From CAZCSK01 sp964501265 (GTDB taxonomy: Bacteria; Actinomycetota; CADDZG01; JAHWKV01), in NCBI GenBank assembly GCA_964501265.1, contig CAZCSK010000011.1:1-60144 (forward strand): a DNA stretch of 60,144 nucleotides, given 5' to 3'. Both the position numbers and the translations under genes were made by a program. Shown piece after piece: positions 1-9,099 of the stretch. How positions within the stretch are numbered: position 1 is the stretch's first letter; every line of letters starts with the position of its first letter. The notes under the pieces were generated by a model. That model did not search any database and was not told the origin of the DNA. It saw nothing but the letters and a program-made list of their open reading frames with translations.

Positions 1-164
1 AGATAATGGGCCCGGAGGGCTACTCCAAGGAGCACTTGGTCGAAAAGTGGTATCGCGACATCAAGGTCTACGACATTTTCGAAGGGACCGGCCAGATAAA
101 CCGCGTAGTTATCAGCCGCCATATCCTGGGTAGGTTGGAAGAAACCGTCACCCCGGCGACTTGA
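1..164 (+). CDS. Acyl-CoA dehydrogenase, C-terminal end (partial)
   Basis: Only the last ~53 codons are present; the gene begins outside the window. The readable tail contains EKWYRDIKVYDIFEGTGQIN, which matches the C-terminal signature of FAD acyl-CoA dehydrogenases: the Arg-Asp pair, and the Glu of FEGTGQ in the place of the catalytic base in the medium-chain family. The stop is at 162-164. The next gene, a MaoC-type hydratase, starts 14 bases later, so the two probably form a beta-oxidation operon in which dehydrogenation precedes hydration. Substrate chain length cannot be judged from this fragment. Confidence 0.85.
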   Translation, partial: IMGPEGYSKEHLVEKWYRDIKVYDIFEGTGQINRVVISRHILGRLEETVTPAT

Positions 165-178
165 AGGGAAGGAAGACG

Positions 179-1000
179 ATGGGGCTCAACCTTGAATTGG
201 TAGGCAAGGCCTATCCACCGGCGACATATGAGGTGACCGCTGAGGCAATCTGGAAATATGCCCAGGCGACGAACGAAGACAACCCGATATTTATCGGCAG
301 CGGGGCAATCGCACCGCCCGCGTTTCCCATCGTTCCAGCAAGCGGCAACCTAGCGGGGGTTCTGTTCGATCCCGAGTTGGGCGCGAACATACCGCGTCTA
401 GTTCATGGTGAAGAGGACCATGTCTTTCATCATCCCATCCGGGCGGGCGATGTCCTTATCGTAGAAACGTCGCTAGAGAGCATCGAATCTAAGGAGACCG
501 GTGAGACCTTTACAGTTCTCACCAAGCTGCTCAATCAAAAGGACGAGATCACGACAGAGGTTCGCAGCCTGATGTTCATTCGAGGGGCGGGGACTCGGGC
601 GAAATCAAGTGACGAGTTTGCGCACGAGCCTGCATTCGAGACGATCCAAAAAATAGATGAAGATCAAACCTACCGGTACGCGGAGGCGTCTGGCGATCAC
701 AATCCGATTCACGTAGATCCCGAATTTGCAAAAAACGCTGCGGGGCTCCCGGGCATCATCTGTCACGGTATGTGCACCATGGCATTTGTTTCCAAAGCGG
801 TGCTCGACGCGACGGCCGACGGCGATCCGATGAGGCTCGCAAGGATCAAGGTGCGATTCTCCAAACCGGTGTTTCCCGGCGAAATCATTACGACTAGAGG
901 GTGGTTGCAAGACGACGGGGCTCGCAAGACCTATGGATTCGTCGCGCTCAATCCAGATGGTGTAGCGGTAATTCGAGATGGCTTGGCGGAGGTTCTCTAG
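179..1000 (+). CDS. MaoC-like double hot-dog enoyl-CoA hydratase
   Basis: A 273-residue protein with two hot-dog halves. The N-terminal half (about 1-135) resembles the MaoC/FAS1-type dehydratase N domain. The C-terminal half carries the (R)-hydratase motif SGDHNPIHVD at 171-180, with Asp173 and His178 as the expected catalytic pair, followed by GIICHGM. Such proteins hydrate trans-2-enoyl-CoA to (R)-3-hydroxyacyl-CoA. I chose the ATG at 179 because it follows a purine-rich ribosome site (GAAGGGAAGGAAG); an in-frame TTG at 161 would overlap the upstream stop and add six unconserved residues. It lies 14 bases after an acyl-CoA dehydrogenase. Family assignment is firm; the substrate is not known. 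Confidence 0.85.
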   Translation: MGLNLELVGKAYPPATYEVTAEAIWKYAQATNEDNPIFIGSGAIAPPAFPIVPASGNLAGVLFDPELGANIPRLVHGEEDHVFHHPIRAGDVLIVETSLESIESKETGETFTVLTKLLNQKDEITTEVRSLMFIRGAGTRAKSSDEFAHEPAFETIQKIDEDQTYRYAEASGDHNPIHVDPEFAKNAAGLPGIICHGMCTMAFVSKAVLDATADGDPMRLARIKVRFSKPVFPGEIITTRGWLQDDGARKTYGFVALNPDGVAVIRDGLAEVL

Positions 1001-1632
1001 GTACTAATCATGGCCGCGGCGATTTCGGCCCGTCGGTTGATTGCGGCAAGCGTTGCTTTAGCGGCGGCCTCTGTGAGCGACGCCGAAACGGCGCAAGCTC
1101 CCAAGTACCTTTCGCCGGTGATGTCGTCCGGTTCCCTAACCTGCACCAGCGCAATTTGTCCTGTGGCGCTGATCGGATTACCGACCGACACTGTGTGTTC
1201 GACATTGAAGTTCAAGACCGGCAGCAGGCGAGCCAACGCCTCGAGCGTCGCCTCGGCCGAACTCCGGATGAGTTGTTCGGGAAGAGGGGGCCCCCAGCGC
1301 GTCGCTGCGAACGAATTTCCGTCATAGGAAAGCGCAACCTCCGTCTTGGCTTCAGGCCCCCGATATGCGAGATGTACTCGGTCGATTCTGGCTCGCTTGC
1401 CGATCCTGTCTTCGGGCCTTGACCCAAGACCAACGACACCTTTGTAGGTTAGCCACGTAAGAAACGTCTCTCGAAAACGAGGAAGGTCCTCTTCCACGTT
1501 GTCGAGCCTGATGAAGTTTGGGGCGTGCTTTTCCCAAAGCAGACGGAGTTGGTCAGGACCAATGTGCGGCCAGCGATCAGAAGTTGTGTCGATGTAGAGT
1601 TCCTGTCCCCTCACCCGTGTATCCCCCCTCAT
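997..1632 (-). CDS. Hypothetical protein, 211 aa, no family recognised
   Basis: I do not recognise a family. The sequence is soluble with no signal peptide or membrane segment. It has a central beta-rich stretch (about 60-110) and an Ala-rich helical C-terminus ending AAINRRAEIAAAMIST. Its 3' end overlaps the convergent MaoC gene by four bases, and its start lies 27 bases from the divergent acyl-CoA dehydrogenase, so it fills the gap exactly. Codon use looks like its neighbours, and the opposite-strand reading frames in this interval are Ser/Arg-rich with no domain character. It may belong to fatty-acid catabolism by position only. Confidence 0.6.
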   Translation of the reverse strand: MRGDTRVRGQELYIDTTSDRWPHIGPDQLRLLWEKHAPNFIRLDNVEEDLPRFRETFLTWLTYKGVVGLGSRPEDRIGKRARIDRVHLAYRGPEAKTEVALSYDGNSFAATRWGPPLPEQLIRSSAEATLEALARLLPVLNFNVEHTVSVGNPISATGQIALVQVREPDDITGERYLGACAVSASLTEAAAKATLAAINRRAEIAAAMIST

Positions 1633-1659
1633 TCCTGACGCTCGACATCAGTCGTTAAT

Positions 1660-2874
1660 ATGGATAACGGGTCCTTCCCGCCCAATGTTACTGGTCGGAC
1701 CAGAAATTTTCATAGTATTGGTGCTGTGGACTTTGACCTCCCGCCCGAAATATCCGATTTTGGCGCCTCGGTAGCGGCATTCGCTGAGCGTGAGATCGCA
1801 CCTGTAGTCGCCAAAGCCGAGGCAGAACACCGGACTCCCGTCGAGTTGTTTCCCAAAGCTGGTTCCAACGGGTTTCTGGGGCTTCGATACCCCGAGGACG
1901 TGGGCGGGGCGGGGGCGGGAATGCTTGCCGAGATGACTCTTCGTATGGAGTTGTCGAAGACTTGCGCCGGGATCGCTTCCGCACTGTCAGTCTCGTCCCA
2001 TCTGGGGTCCTTTCCGATCTACGCGTTTGGCGACCAAAGCCAAGTTGACAGGTGGCTGCGGCCGATCCTTGCTGGGGACAAGATCACTTGCTTCGCTTTG
2101 ACCGAACCAGCCGCGGGCTCGGACGTTAGGGGTATCCAAGCGACCGCCAAGCGAACGGACTCCGGCTGGGTGCTGAACGGGCGCAAGATCTTCATCACGA
2201 ACGGGCCGATCTGCGACCTTGCGATCATCGTCGCCTACGTCGATCGCGATATTGGAATCGACGGCATGGCTTTGTTCGTTGTCGAACAAGGCACGCCGGG
2301 GTTTGACTCGTCCCGGCGACTCGACAAAATGGGTCACTACTCATCTGAAATCGGAGAGATCGCTCTGGACGGTGTTGAGATTCCCGCGACCAATCTTCTC
2401 GGGCCCGAGCGAGGCGGATTTCCGCGCGTCATGCAGACCCTCAATGGTGGTCGGATCATTGTCGCAGGAGGCTCGATCGGGGTCGCGCAGGCTGCGTTTG
2501 ATGCGGCAAGGGAGTACGTCTTGCAGCGCGAGGCGTTTGGACGCAAGATTGCAGATTTTCAAGCGGTTCAGCACAAATTGGCCGACATGGCTCTGGATCT
2601 TCAGGCCGCGAAGCAACTGGTCTATTGGGCTGCGTGGCTCTATGACCAGGGTCGCAATCCAACGTGGGAAGCGTCGATGGCGAAACTGTTCGCAAGCGAG
2701 ATGACGCTACGAGTGACCGACCTCGCTCTACGATTGTTCGGCGGGTATGGATACATCACGGAGTTCCCCATTGAGCGTTATTACCGCGACGCTCGAATGT
2801 TCAACATCGTCGAAGGGGTTTCCGACGTTCATCGCAACATCATTGCAAAAACTCTGGGGGGCTCGGGGGGGTAG
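1660..2874 (+). CDS. Acyl-CoA dehydrogenase
   Basis: A full-length FAD acyl-CoA dehydrogenase (404 residues from the ATG). It shows CFALTEPAAGSDVRG in the middle domain (FAD/substrate contact), GRKIFITNG, QREAFGRKIADFQAVQ in the C-terminal helical domain, and FGGYGYITEFPIERYYRDAR near the end. Glu385 in IVEGVSD is the probable catalytic base. No strong ribosome site precedes 1660. An in-frame GTG at 1726 (reading MDFDLPPEIS) gives a more typical N-terminus, so the true protein may be 22 residues shorter. The enzyme oxidises acyl-CoA to trans-2-enoyl-CoA; electron transfer to ETF is expected from the family. Chain specificity is unknown. Confidence 0.9.
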   Translation: MDNGSFPPNVTGRTRNFHSIGAVDFDLPPEISDFGASVAAFAEREIAPVVAKAEAEHRTPVELFPKAGSNGFLGLRYPEDVGGAGAGMLAEMTLRMELSKTCAGIASALSVSSHLGSFPIYAFGDQSQVDRWLRPILAGDKITCFALTEPAAGSDVRGIQATAKRTDSGWVLNGRKIFITNGPICDLAIIVAYVDRDIGIDGMALFVVEQGTPGFDSSRRLDKMGHYSSEIGEIALDGVEIPATNLLGPERGGFPRVMQTLNGGRIIVAGGSIGVAQAAFDAAREYVLQREAFGRKIADFQAVQHKLADMALDLQAAKQLVYWAAWLYDQGRNPTWEASMAKLFASEMTLRVTDLALRLFGGYGYITEFPIERYYRDARMFNIVEGVSDVHRNIIAKTLGGSGG

Positions 2875-2950
2875 CAGCCCCCGAACGCACAGACTTGCGC
2901 GCGCTAGAAGCTGCGAACCCCCCGAAGTCAATTGTTGTGAAGTTTGTGCT

Positions 2951-3751
2951 TTGAAGTCCGTCAATGTTGGTGGTGCTAGCGTCGCCTACCGCAGCGCGGG
3001 ATCTGGTGAGCCTGTGCTGTATCTGCATGGCTTCCCTACGTCGAGTTACCTATGGCGCGACGTTATGCAGATCGTATCAACGAGTTTCGAGGCATTCGCG
3101 TTGGATTTTCCAGGATTCGGGGATTCCGAACTGTTGCCCGAAGGCCACACGTGGGCGCAACTCAAGAGCTGGGTAGGCGATTTTGTCGACGCGCTCAATA
3201 TCGCCCCCGTTCATCTTGCGGTTCACGACTGGGGCGGTCTCGTGGGGCTGCCGTGGATGTGTGAGCAACCCGAGAAGGTTCGCTCGCTATTGATCACCGA
3301 CACTAGTTTTTCTCCCAAGGATCGGTGGCACTTCCTTGCGCAGCAGTGGCGAGCGCCCGTAACCGGCGAAGAATCGATCGGAGCGATCACCCATGACGGG
3401 CTTGAAGCCCTTCTGTCGTCCATCACGCCAGGCATAGAACAGGCCTCAGTGGACGAGTATTGGAAGTGTCTGGCGACCGAGCAACACCGGGCCGCCAAAC
3501 TCCAGATGTACCGGTCGCTTGAGTTCGAGATGTTCGAGCCGTATATGGACACCTTTCCGAAGATTGCCGGGGGGCGGAGTCGAGTCGTGTGGGGGGGCAA
3601 CGACATGTTCGTTCCGAGCAAGGTGGCGCAGCGATTCGGTGAGCGGCTGGGGGCCGAGGTAACGGTGCTTGAAGGAGTGAGTCATTTCTTACAGGAGGAC
3701 GCCGGAAGTGAGGTCGGCCGTTTACATCTGGAATTTCTAAAGACGCTCTAA
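2951..3751 (+). CDS. Alpha/beta hydrolase, haloalkane dehalogenase-like
   Basis: An alpha/beta-fold hydrolase of about 267 residues. HGFP at 26-29 forms the oxyanion region, and the nucleophile elbow VHDWGG (91-96) carries Asp93, not Ser. The catalytic His is probably His246 in VSHFLQED. An Asp nucleophile with HFLQED is the pattern of haloalkane dehalogenases and related epoxide hydrolases, so hydrolysis of a halide or epoxide is more likely than an esterase role. I chose the TTG at 2951 because homology begins there; the frame is open further upstream into the preceding gene, where the residues look unconserved. It lies 76 bases after an acyl-CoA dehydrogenase. Confidence 0.75.
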   Translation: MKSVNVGGASVAYRSAGSGEPVLYLHGFPTSSYLWRDVMQIVSTSFEAFALDFPGFGDSELLPEGHTWAQLKSWVGDFVDALNIAPVHLAVHDWGGLVGLPWMCEQPEKVRSLLITDTSFSPKDRWHFLAQQWRAPVTGEESIGAITHDGLEALLSSITPGIEQASVDEYWKCLATEQHRAAKLQMYRSLEFEMFEPYMDTFPKIAGGRSRVVWGGNDMFVPSKVAQRFGERLGAEVTVLEGVSHFLQEDAGSEVGRLHLEFLKTL

Positions 3752-3775
3752 TTCCACGGCCAGTGGCGGGCCTGG

Positions 3776-4177
3776 ATGTACGGTGTTTGGGTGAGTTATC
3801 GCAAATATTTTAGCTGGGGTGCGTTATGTGTGGCGCTATTGATGTCCGCTTGCGCGCCTAAGGCCGACGAGGCCCGTATCAAGCAACTCGAAGCCTCGGT
3901 GGCCCGGCTTGAGGCGCGACCGTCGTCCCTTGAGGAACTGAAAGATGCCCAGAATGGGCTGGCAACGCTGCGTAGCGATCTCGAAGCGATGCGCAGCGGT
4001 ATCGATGACCTCAAGGAACAAACGGGAAAGATGACGGGGGATGCCTCCGCCCTGAAAGCCAAGATCGACGAACTCTCTGGCAAGTTGACCTCGCTCACGT
4101 CGAAAATCTCGGCGTTGGAGCAGAAAATCAGCCTTTTGGAAACTAGATACAACGACCATCTAAAGAACCACCCATGA
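3776..4177 (+). CDS. Coiled-coil lipoprotein
   Basis: A 133-residue protein. A short basic N-terminus and a hydrophobic stretch end in the lipobox LMSAC, with Cys26 as the predicted lipidated residue. The mature part is almost entirely heptad-rich (ARIKQLEASVARLEARP and onward), as expected for a coiled coil that projects from the membrane. Its stop overlaps the start of the PASTA kinase gene (ATGATGA), so translation is coupled. The pairing suggests an envelope partner or anchor for the kinase. That is inference; the family itself is unrecognised. Confidence 0.75.
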   Translation: MYGVWVSYRKYFSWGALCVALLMSACAPKADEARIKQLEASVARLEARPSSLEELKDAQNGLATLRSDLEAMRSGIDDLKEQTGKMTGDASALKAKIDELSGKLTSLTSKISALEQKISLLETRYNDHLKNHP

Positions 4178-5961
4178 TGAGCAGCACACTCGAGACTATC
4201 GCCGAGCGGTATCAAGTGACCGGCCGGTTGGGGTCTGGAGGGATGGGCGAGGTCTACAGGGCCCAAGACTCAGTTCTTAATCGCACAGTCGCTCTAAAGG
4301 TCTTGCCGGTGGAGCTTGCAAGGCAACCCGGCTTCATCACGCGATTTCGCCGGGAAGCGCAAAGCGTGGCCCGCGTCAATCATCCTAACGTTGTTCAGGT
4401 CTACGACTGGGGTGAATCCGAGGACACCTATTACATGGTGATGGAGTACGTCAGAGGGAAGAACTTGCGCCAGATTCTGGCCGAGAACGGGTCCCTTGCG
4501 CCCAGGCAAGCGTGTGAAGTGATCTCTCAGGTCCTCGGAGCCCTCGCGGCCGCTCACGACCAAGGGCTTGTTCATCGCGACGTAAAGCCGGAGAACGTCT
4601 TGGTGTCGACAGACGGGGCTGTCAAGGTAACCGACTTCGGTATCGCCCGGGCCGCTGAGGGGACTGCCTTCACTTCAAGCATGCTCGGGACCGTTGCATA
4701 CGCTGCACCGGAACAGGCCCGCGGGGAGGCGGTGGGGCCTCGCACGGATCTCTATTCGGTCGGTTGCCTTTTCTACGAACTGCTTACCGGATCAATGCCA
4801 TTCGAAGGCGATGCCGCGCGCATCCTTCATCTTCATCTGACCGAGCGCGTGCCGGTCCCGTCGGCCGCTGCTCCACAGGCCGGAACCGATGCCGACTACA
4901 TCGTCTCCACTGCAACCAACCCCGATCCCGAACGCCGCTATTCCTCCGCCCTCGAAATGCGAATCGAGGTTATCGCCGCGCTGTCCCTTCTTCCGCCGGC
5001 CGCGTCCCTGGCGGAATTGACTCACGAGATCACCTCCCCCGTGCCGGCAGATGCGATCGACACGCTCGTTCCAGTGTCTGAGCCCCGCAAAAAGCGACGT
5101 TGGCTGAAGATGGCCGCGGCGCTTGTACTTCTTCTCTCGATTGCAGGCGCGGTATTCGCACTGAGCCCGGTGAAGGTTCCGCGCGTCGCGGGACTCACGC
5201 AAGTCGCTGCGAAGAGGCAGATCGAGGACGCCGGTCTTCGGGCGAATTCCAAACGCGAATTTTCGGACAAGTTGCCAGACACAGTGCTCAGGACTATCCC
5301 GCCCGCTGGAACCAGAGTGAAGCGTGGCGGCGGCGTAATTGTTGTCCTAAGTAAAGGACCGGAACTTACCGATGTTCCGAACCTCGTTGGATTGCAAGTC
5401 GAAGAGGCGAAGCTTCTCATTGGCAGCAGCGGTTTGACCGTCGGAGCGATCGAACTCCGAAACTCCAGGGATCCAGTAGGCGCAGTCTTGGAGCAAGACC
5501 CGAAACCTGGTCGCAGGCGCAAAGGGGACCCCGTGAACTTGGTGGTATCCAGCGGCCCGAGGGTGTTTGGGGTACCGGATACCTTTGGCAAGACGCAAGC
5601 CGAAGCCGAGGCGCTCATAAACGGCGCGGGCTTTGTCGTGAAAGTTGAAACCGTATTCAGCGATGCTACCGAGGGGACCGTCTACGACCAAACTCCGAAG
5701 GCAGGGACGCAGGCGGAGGAGGGGAGTGCGGTCAAGATCTTCGTAAGCAAAGGACCCGAGCCCTTCGACGTGCCCAACGTCATAGGAAAGAAGTGCGCGG
5801 AAGCGAAATCGCAATTAGAAGGCAGGGGGCTGGTCGTAGTTGTAAAGGACGTCGACGGGAATCCGATCTCGTGCTCCACAAACACAGTTCTGGACCAAGC
5901 TCCACGATCCCCGACAAAAGTTCGAAAAGGCCAGGAGGTAATCCTGTACGTCGCGAAATAG
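4174..5961 (+). CDS. Membrane Ser/Thr protein kinase with four PASTA repeats (PknB type)
   Basis: A 595-residue protein. The kinase domain (about 13-275) has the Gly loop RLGSGGMGEVY, Lys42, a probable helix-C Glu61, the catalytic loop HRDVKPEN with Asp136, DFG at 154-156 and APE at 178-180. A Lys/Arg-rich juxtamembrane stretch and one membrane helix (about 311-330) follow. The outside part is four PASTA repeats (about 333-595), each ending with a strand such as VIVVLSKGP. The family senses muropeptides or lipid II and phosphorylates cell-wall and division targets. The architecture is complete and the active-site residues are intact. It is coupled to an upstream coiled-coil lipoprotein. No phosphatase or penicillin-binding protein lies next to it, unlike classical pknB loci. 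Confidence 0.95.
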   Translation: MMSSTLETIAERYQVTGRLGSGGMGEVYRAQDSVLNRTVALKVLPVELARQPGFITRFRREAQSVARVNHPNVVQVYDWGESEDTYYMVMEYVRGKNLRQILAENGSLAPRQACEVISQVLGALAAAHDQGLVHRDVKPENVLVSTDGAVKVTDFGIARAAEGTAFTSSMLGTVAYAAPEQARGEAVGPRTDLYSVGCLFYELLTGSMPFEGDAARILHLHLTERVPVPSAAAPQAGTDADYIVSTATNPDPERRYSSALEMRIEVIAALSLLPPAASLAELTHEITSPVPADAIDTLVPVSEPRKKRRWLKMAAALVLLLSIAGAVFALSPVKVPRVAGLTQVAAKRQIEDAGLRANSKREFSDKLPDTVLRTIPPAGTRVKRGGGVIVVLSKGPELTDVPNLVGLQVEEAKLLIGSSGLTVGAIELRNSRDPVGAVLEQDPKPGRRRKGDPVNLVVSSGPRVFGVPDTFGKTQAEAEALINGAGFVVKVETVFSDATEGTVYDQTPKAGTQAEEGSAVKIFVSKGPEPFDVPNVIGKKCAEAKSQLEGRGLVVVVKDVDGNPISCSTNTVLDQAPRSPTKVRKGQEVILYVAK

Positions 5962-5993
5962 CCGCGGTTAAGACGATCCTTCATTGTGTTCGG

Positions 5994-7496
5994 CTAGTCG
6001 GCGAGGCCCTTCAGCAGGGACTTCATTTTCGATTGATGGTCGTCAGTTTCGAAGTCCAACAATTGATTGGAATCTAGGATGTGCTCCTCGACGTTGCCCA
6101 GCCGTCTCACGTAGAGCGCCGGACGGATGATGCCGGTCGGGTCGGTCTCAATTGTGATTGCCGCCGCCGGAGGCCCGGTGGAATCGACAAAGTGGGCGAG
6201 AGGCTGGAACCACTCGTCCACAACTTCTCCATTGTCATCAAAGCGGAGGACTCGAGCGAGATAGGACTTTTGGTTCCAGATCTCGGGGGACCGCGACGCC
6301 TCCGATAGCAGAAAACTCGTGACGTCGGCGGGAGCGATCAGGCGCCGTTTGGGCTGATAAGCAAAGTGCGTCATCGCAATGTGGCGGGCGAGCACTCGCG
6401 CGTTGTGACGAAAGCCGTGTACCACGCCGGAGCTGCTGAGCCGCCCGTACTTGTTCAGGCCCGCCGAGCCTTGCGTTATCGACCCGGCGAAGTAGATGCC
6501 CGGAACCGTCGAACTCTCCCAGAAGTTCGTTTGCGCAGGCAGTGAAGCCTGACCGAACAAAGACACTCCGATCTTTGCGAGATCACGCAAAGGCGCCTCA
6601 AAACCTGTCGTGGCGATTACCTCATCGACGTCGAAGATCAAGTCGCCGGGGTGAGTCGTCCCGCTCGTGGCCACACGAAAACCGTTGCGGCTTCGTGCGA
6701 TCTTCGTGATGGTTGCGTCGAGCACGAGATGTCCGCCACCCAGCACGGAGTCCTCGTAGGGTTGGAGATAGACGACCCGGGCCGATGATGGATGAGCGAC
6801 GTCTAACGAAACCTTTAGCGGACTAGGGGAAGCGAGGATCAACTGACTGGCCCGAGTCAACAGTCCGTTGGCAACTTCGAAACCGGAGTTTCGCTTGCCG
6901 ACTATGAAAATCCGCTTACCGGAGTACTTGGACGGCGTTTGCAGGTCCGCATAGTGCGTAGCCAGTTTGATTCCTGGAATGTAAGAGGGAATCCAAGGTT
7001 TGGTCACCCCGACCGCGAAGACAAGTAGCTTGGCCGTGTACACGCCGTCGGAAGTTATGAGCTTGAACCCTTCCTTGGTCTTGCGGGTTCCCTCCCAATT
7101 GCATCCGTAACTGACTTTGACCTTGCCTTTTTGCGCGAAGTCGGTGAGGCCCTTCTGCATCGCGGGGCGCGACGGAAAGTACGAGACGTTGTCCATGTAG
7201 GGCCTTACGAGTGCGTTGTGGGCAGCGGTATCACCTATCAGACTGTTCCAGTCGTAGCGTACGTATTCGCGTGTGCCGGGCTTTACCGGGGCGAATGGCT
7301 TCGTCCAGGAGATCAATCTGTCGAAATATGGAAAGCGACGAAACATCCCACCGGGGCCGGGGTCCTGGGACAGTACGGCGTGCTCTACACCCAATCTCGA
7401 AAGACAGTAGCTGGTCTGCAATCCTCCGGGCCCACTGCCGACGATGATGACGGGATAGTTGCCCGGGGGGTAAGGCTTGGGACTCAACTCCGCCAC
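5994..7496 (-). CDS. FAD/NAD(P)-dependent flavoprotein monooxygenase-like protein
   Basis: A 500-residue flavoprotein. An N-terminal Rossmann motif VGSGPGG (19-25) binds FAD. A second nucleotide-binding region, IFIVGKRNSGFEVA (about 195-208), and FAVGVTKPWIP resemble class B flavin monooxygenases and related pyridine-nucleotide oxidoreductases. The C-terminal ~100 residues (RVLRFDDNGEVVDEWFQPL) form an extra domain I do not recognise. Its start overlaps the 3' end of the cyclic-nucleotide-domain gene by 13 bases, so it is the last gene of a minus-strand operon with an ABC-2 exporter. A role in modifying an exported small molecule would fit but is inference. Monooxygenase is less certain than flavoprotein. 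Confidence 0.75.
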   Translation of the reverse strand: MAELSPKPYPPGNYPVIIVGSGPGGLQTSYCLSRLGVEHAVLSQDPGPGGMFRRFPYFDRLISWTKPFAPVKPGTREYVRYDWNSLIGDTAAHNALVRPYMDNVSYFPSRPAMQKGLTDFAQKGKVKVSYGCNWEGTRKTKEGFKLITSDGVYTAKLLVFAVGVTKPWIPSYIPGIKLATHYADLQTPSKYSGKRIFIVGKRNSGFEVANGLLTRASQLILASPSPLKVSLDVAHPSSARVVYLQPYEDSVLGGGHLVLDATITKIARSRNGFRVATSGTTHPGDLIFDVDEVIATTGFEAPLRDLAKIGVSLFGQASLPAQTNFWESSTVPGIYFAGSITQGSAGLNKYGRLSSSGVVHGFRHNARVLARHIAMTHFAYQPKRRLIAPADVTSFLLSEASRSPEIWNQKSYLARVLRFDDNGEVVDEWFQPLAHFVDSTGPPAAAITIETDPTGIIRPALYVRRLGNVEEHILDSNQLLDFETDDHQSKMKSLLKGLAD

Positions 7497-7906
7497 TGGG
7501 CGGCGTCGTGGAGACGGCGTGCCTCCTGCTGGAGCATCCTGTACATCACAGTCGGGTGAGCGGTCAAAAACTGCTGAAGATTGGAGCCGCCGAGAGTGAG
7601 GCAGCGAAGAGGCCGTATCGCGACGATGTCGGCCGAGGGCGGTTCTCCCAAGAGAATCGCGAGCTCCCCGAAGAAATCGCCACGCGCTAGGCTGGCTATC
7701 TCCTGTCCGCCGACCCGCACTGAGGCCTCGCCGTCCAAGATGATGTGAAAACTCGAACCCCCGAACCCTTGTCGCAAGATGCGGTGTCCTTCGGGAAATG
7801 AATCCTCTTGGAACGTATGGGCGACGGCTTCAAGTTGGGAGGACGAGAGGTCGGAGAAAAGCCCGATCCCCGCAAGCTGGTTGATGACTTCAGTTCCTTT
7901 GGCCAA
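7484..7906 (-). CDS. Cyclic-nucleotide-binding-domain protein with altered phosphate cassette
   Basis: A 140-residue, single-domain protein starting at a TTG preceded by a clear GGAGG site six bases upstream; longer readings would run into the upstream permease gene. It carries a CAP-type beta-roll with the phosphate-binding cassette FFGELAILLG (Gly80, Glu81). The Arg that contacts the cyclic phosphate in classical cAMP proteins is replaced: the sequence reads PPSADIVA with Ser91. It may therefore not bind cAMP, or may bind another ligand. There is no DNA-binding domain. It sits between an ABC-2 permease and a flavoprotein in one operon and may act as a regulatory subunit. Confidence 0.75.
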   Translation of the reverse strand: MAKGTEVINQLAGIGLFSDLSSSQLEAVAHTFQEDSFPEGHRILRQGFGGSSFHIILDGEASVRVGGQEIASLARGDFFGELAILLGEPPSADIVAIRPLRCLTLGGSNLQQFLTAHPTVMYRMLQQEARRLHDAAQWRS

Positions 7907-7929
7907 GTTGTCCTCCTTCAAATGATTTG

Positions 7930-9096
7930 TCAGCCGGCAATTGCCCGTCTGAGTCGGTTTGTGGATATTAAGAGAAGAAGAGCCGCCATTCCAACTATGA
8001 CAGCGACTTCCGGCATGATATCGATGAACGTGTGCCCACGAGCGATCAAACCGATGAATGCATCCATCGCCCAAGCGTGAGGCGTGATGTGACCGACAGT
8101 CCTCATTGCCGGGCCCACTATCTCAAGGGGCCACATGCACCCTCCGAGCATTCCAAGCGCGATCCCCAAGGGGGGCCCGATAGATGCGGCCTGCTCGGCC
8201 GTCCGAAATGTTGTCCCGAGCAGCATCGAGGCACCTGTGGCGGCCAGCGCGAACACTACGATGACAGCGGCTACTCCCAAAGGCGCGCCCCACCTCACTC
8301 CGAAAACCAAGGCCGCCATGGCGAAGATAAACACTCCCTGAAAGGTCGCGATCAAAAGGCGACTTAGGGCTTCACCTAGCAGGATCGCTCGCGCAGTGGT
8401 GGGGGTCGCTAGCATTCTCCGAGAGATTCCCTGTCGGCGGTTCTCAATAATTCTACCGGCGTCGACGAGAGTTGTGATGAAAACGAAGAGGAGCAGGTTG
8501 GCTGCGGCCGGGTAACTGAACCCTGCCGGCAAAGCGGAGGTGTTGGAACCTACCTGCTTGGACGTGACCTGCACGCCCTCGTCTTCTTTTGACAGGCGGC
8601 CTGCCCTTATCAGATGCCCGTTGAAATCTCCTCCCGTGGTCTCTTGTGTGACCAGGGCCGCTTTGACCTCGGATCCCTGTGCCGCGACGATCGCATCGAC
8701 CCTAGCTTGAATTGTCGGGGCTCCTTGCGGACGCGCCGTGAGAAATTCGATGCGAGCGTCGACGCCGCTCCGCAGCGCGGCGTCATATCCTGCGGGAACG
8801 ATCACGCCCGCAAGTATCGTTTCGCGCCGAACTGCTTTTCTCAAATCAACGGCGGAATTGAACCGTTCAACTTTCAGATCCTTGGCTTTCGAGATTTGCG
8901 CCACGAGGCTGGAACCCAGCGCCCCGGATCTTTCGTCGACAACTCCCAAACGAAACCCTCCAGAGCCACCGGCATCGAAGATCGCCACTCCGATAACGAG
9001 AGTGAGGATTACAGGAAAGAGAAACACGAAGAACAAAGAGAGCCGGTCTTTGAGCAACCGTCGCAGGTTTAGGAAGGCGATCGTAAAGGGTGTCAT
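7930..9096 (-). CDS. ABC-2 type transporter permease (second permease of pair)
   Basis: A 388-residue permease. One N-terminal membrane helix (about 22-42) is followed by a long extracytoplasmic domain (about 45-195). Five or so C-terminal helices follow, including a final segment around 345-378. This is the layout of ABC-2/YhgE-type drug and lipid exporters. It starts three bases after the stop of a second, similar permease, which in turn follows an ATPase gene. The three make a complete exporter with two distinct membrane subunits. The substrate is unknown; antibiotics, lipids and glycolipids are typical for the family. Confidence 0.85.
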   Translation of the reverse strand: MTPFTIAFLNLRRLLKDRLSLFFVFLFPVILTLVIGVAIFDAGGSGGFRLGVVDERSGALGSSLVAQISKAKDLKVERFNSAVDLRKAVRRETILAGVIVPAGYDAALRSGVDARIEFLTARPQGAPTIQARVDAIVAAQGSEVKAALVTQETTGGDFNGHLIRAGRLSKEDEGVQVTSKQVGSNTSALPAGFSYPAAANLLLFVFITTLVDAGRIIENRRQGISRRMLATPTTARAILLGEALSRLLIATFQGVFIFAMAALVFGVRWGAPLGVAAVIVVFALAATGASMLLGTTFRTAEQAASIGPPLGIALGMLGGCMWPLEIVGPAMRTVGHITPHAWAMDAFIGLIARGHTFIDIMPEVAVIVGMAALLLLISTNRLRRAIAG

Positions 9097-9099
9097 TTC

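Noticed and set aside
1010..1422. Plus-strand open frames opposite the 211-residue minus-strand protein
   Set aside because: They are Arg/Ser-rich with no domain character and overlap a minus-strand frame that fills the interval exactly between its neighbours.
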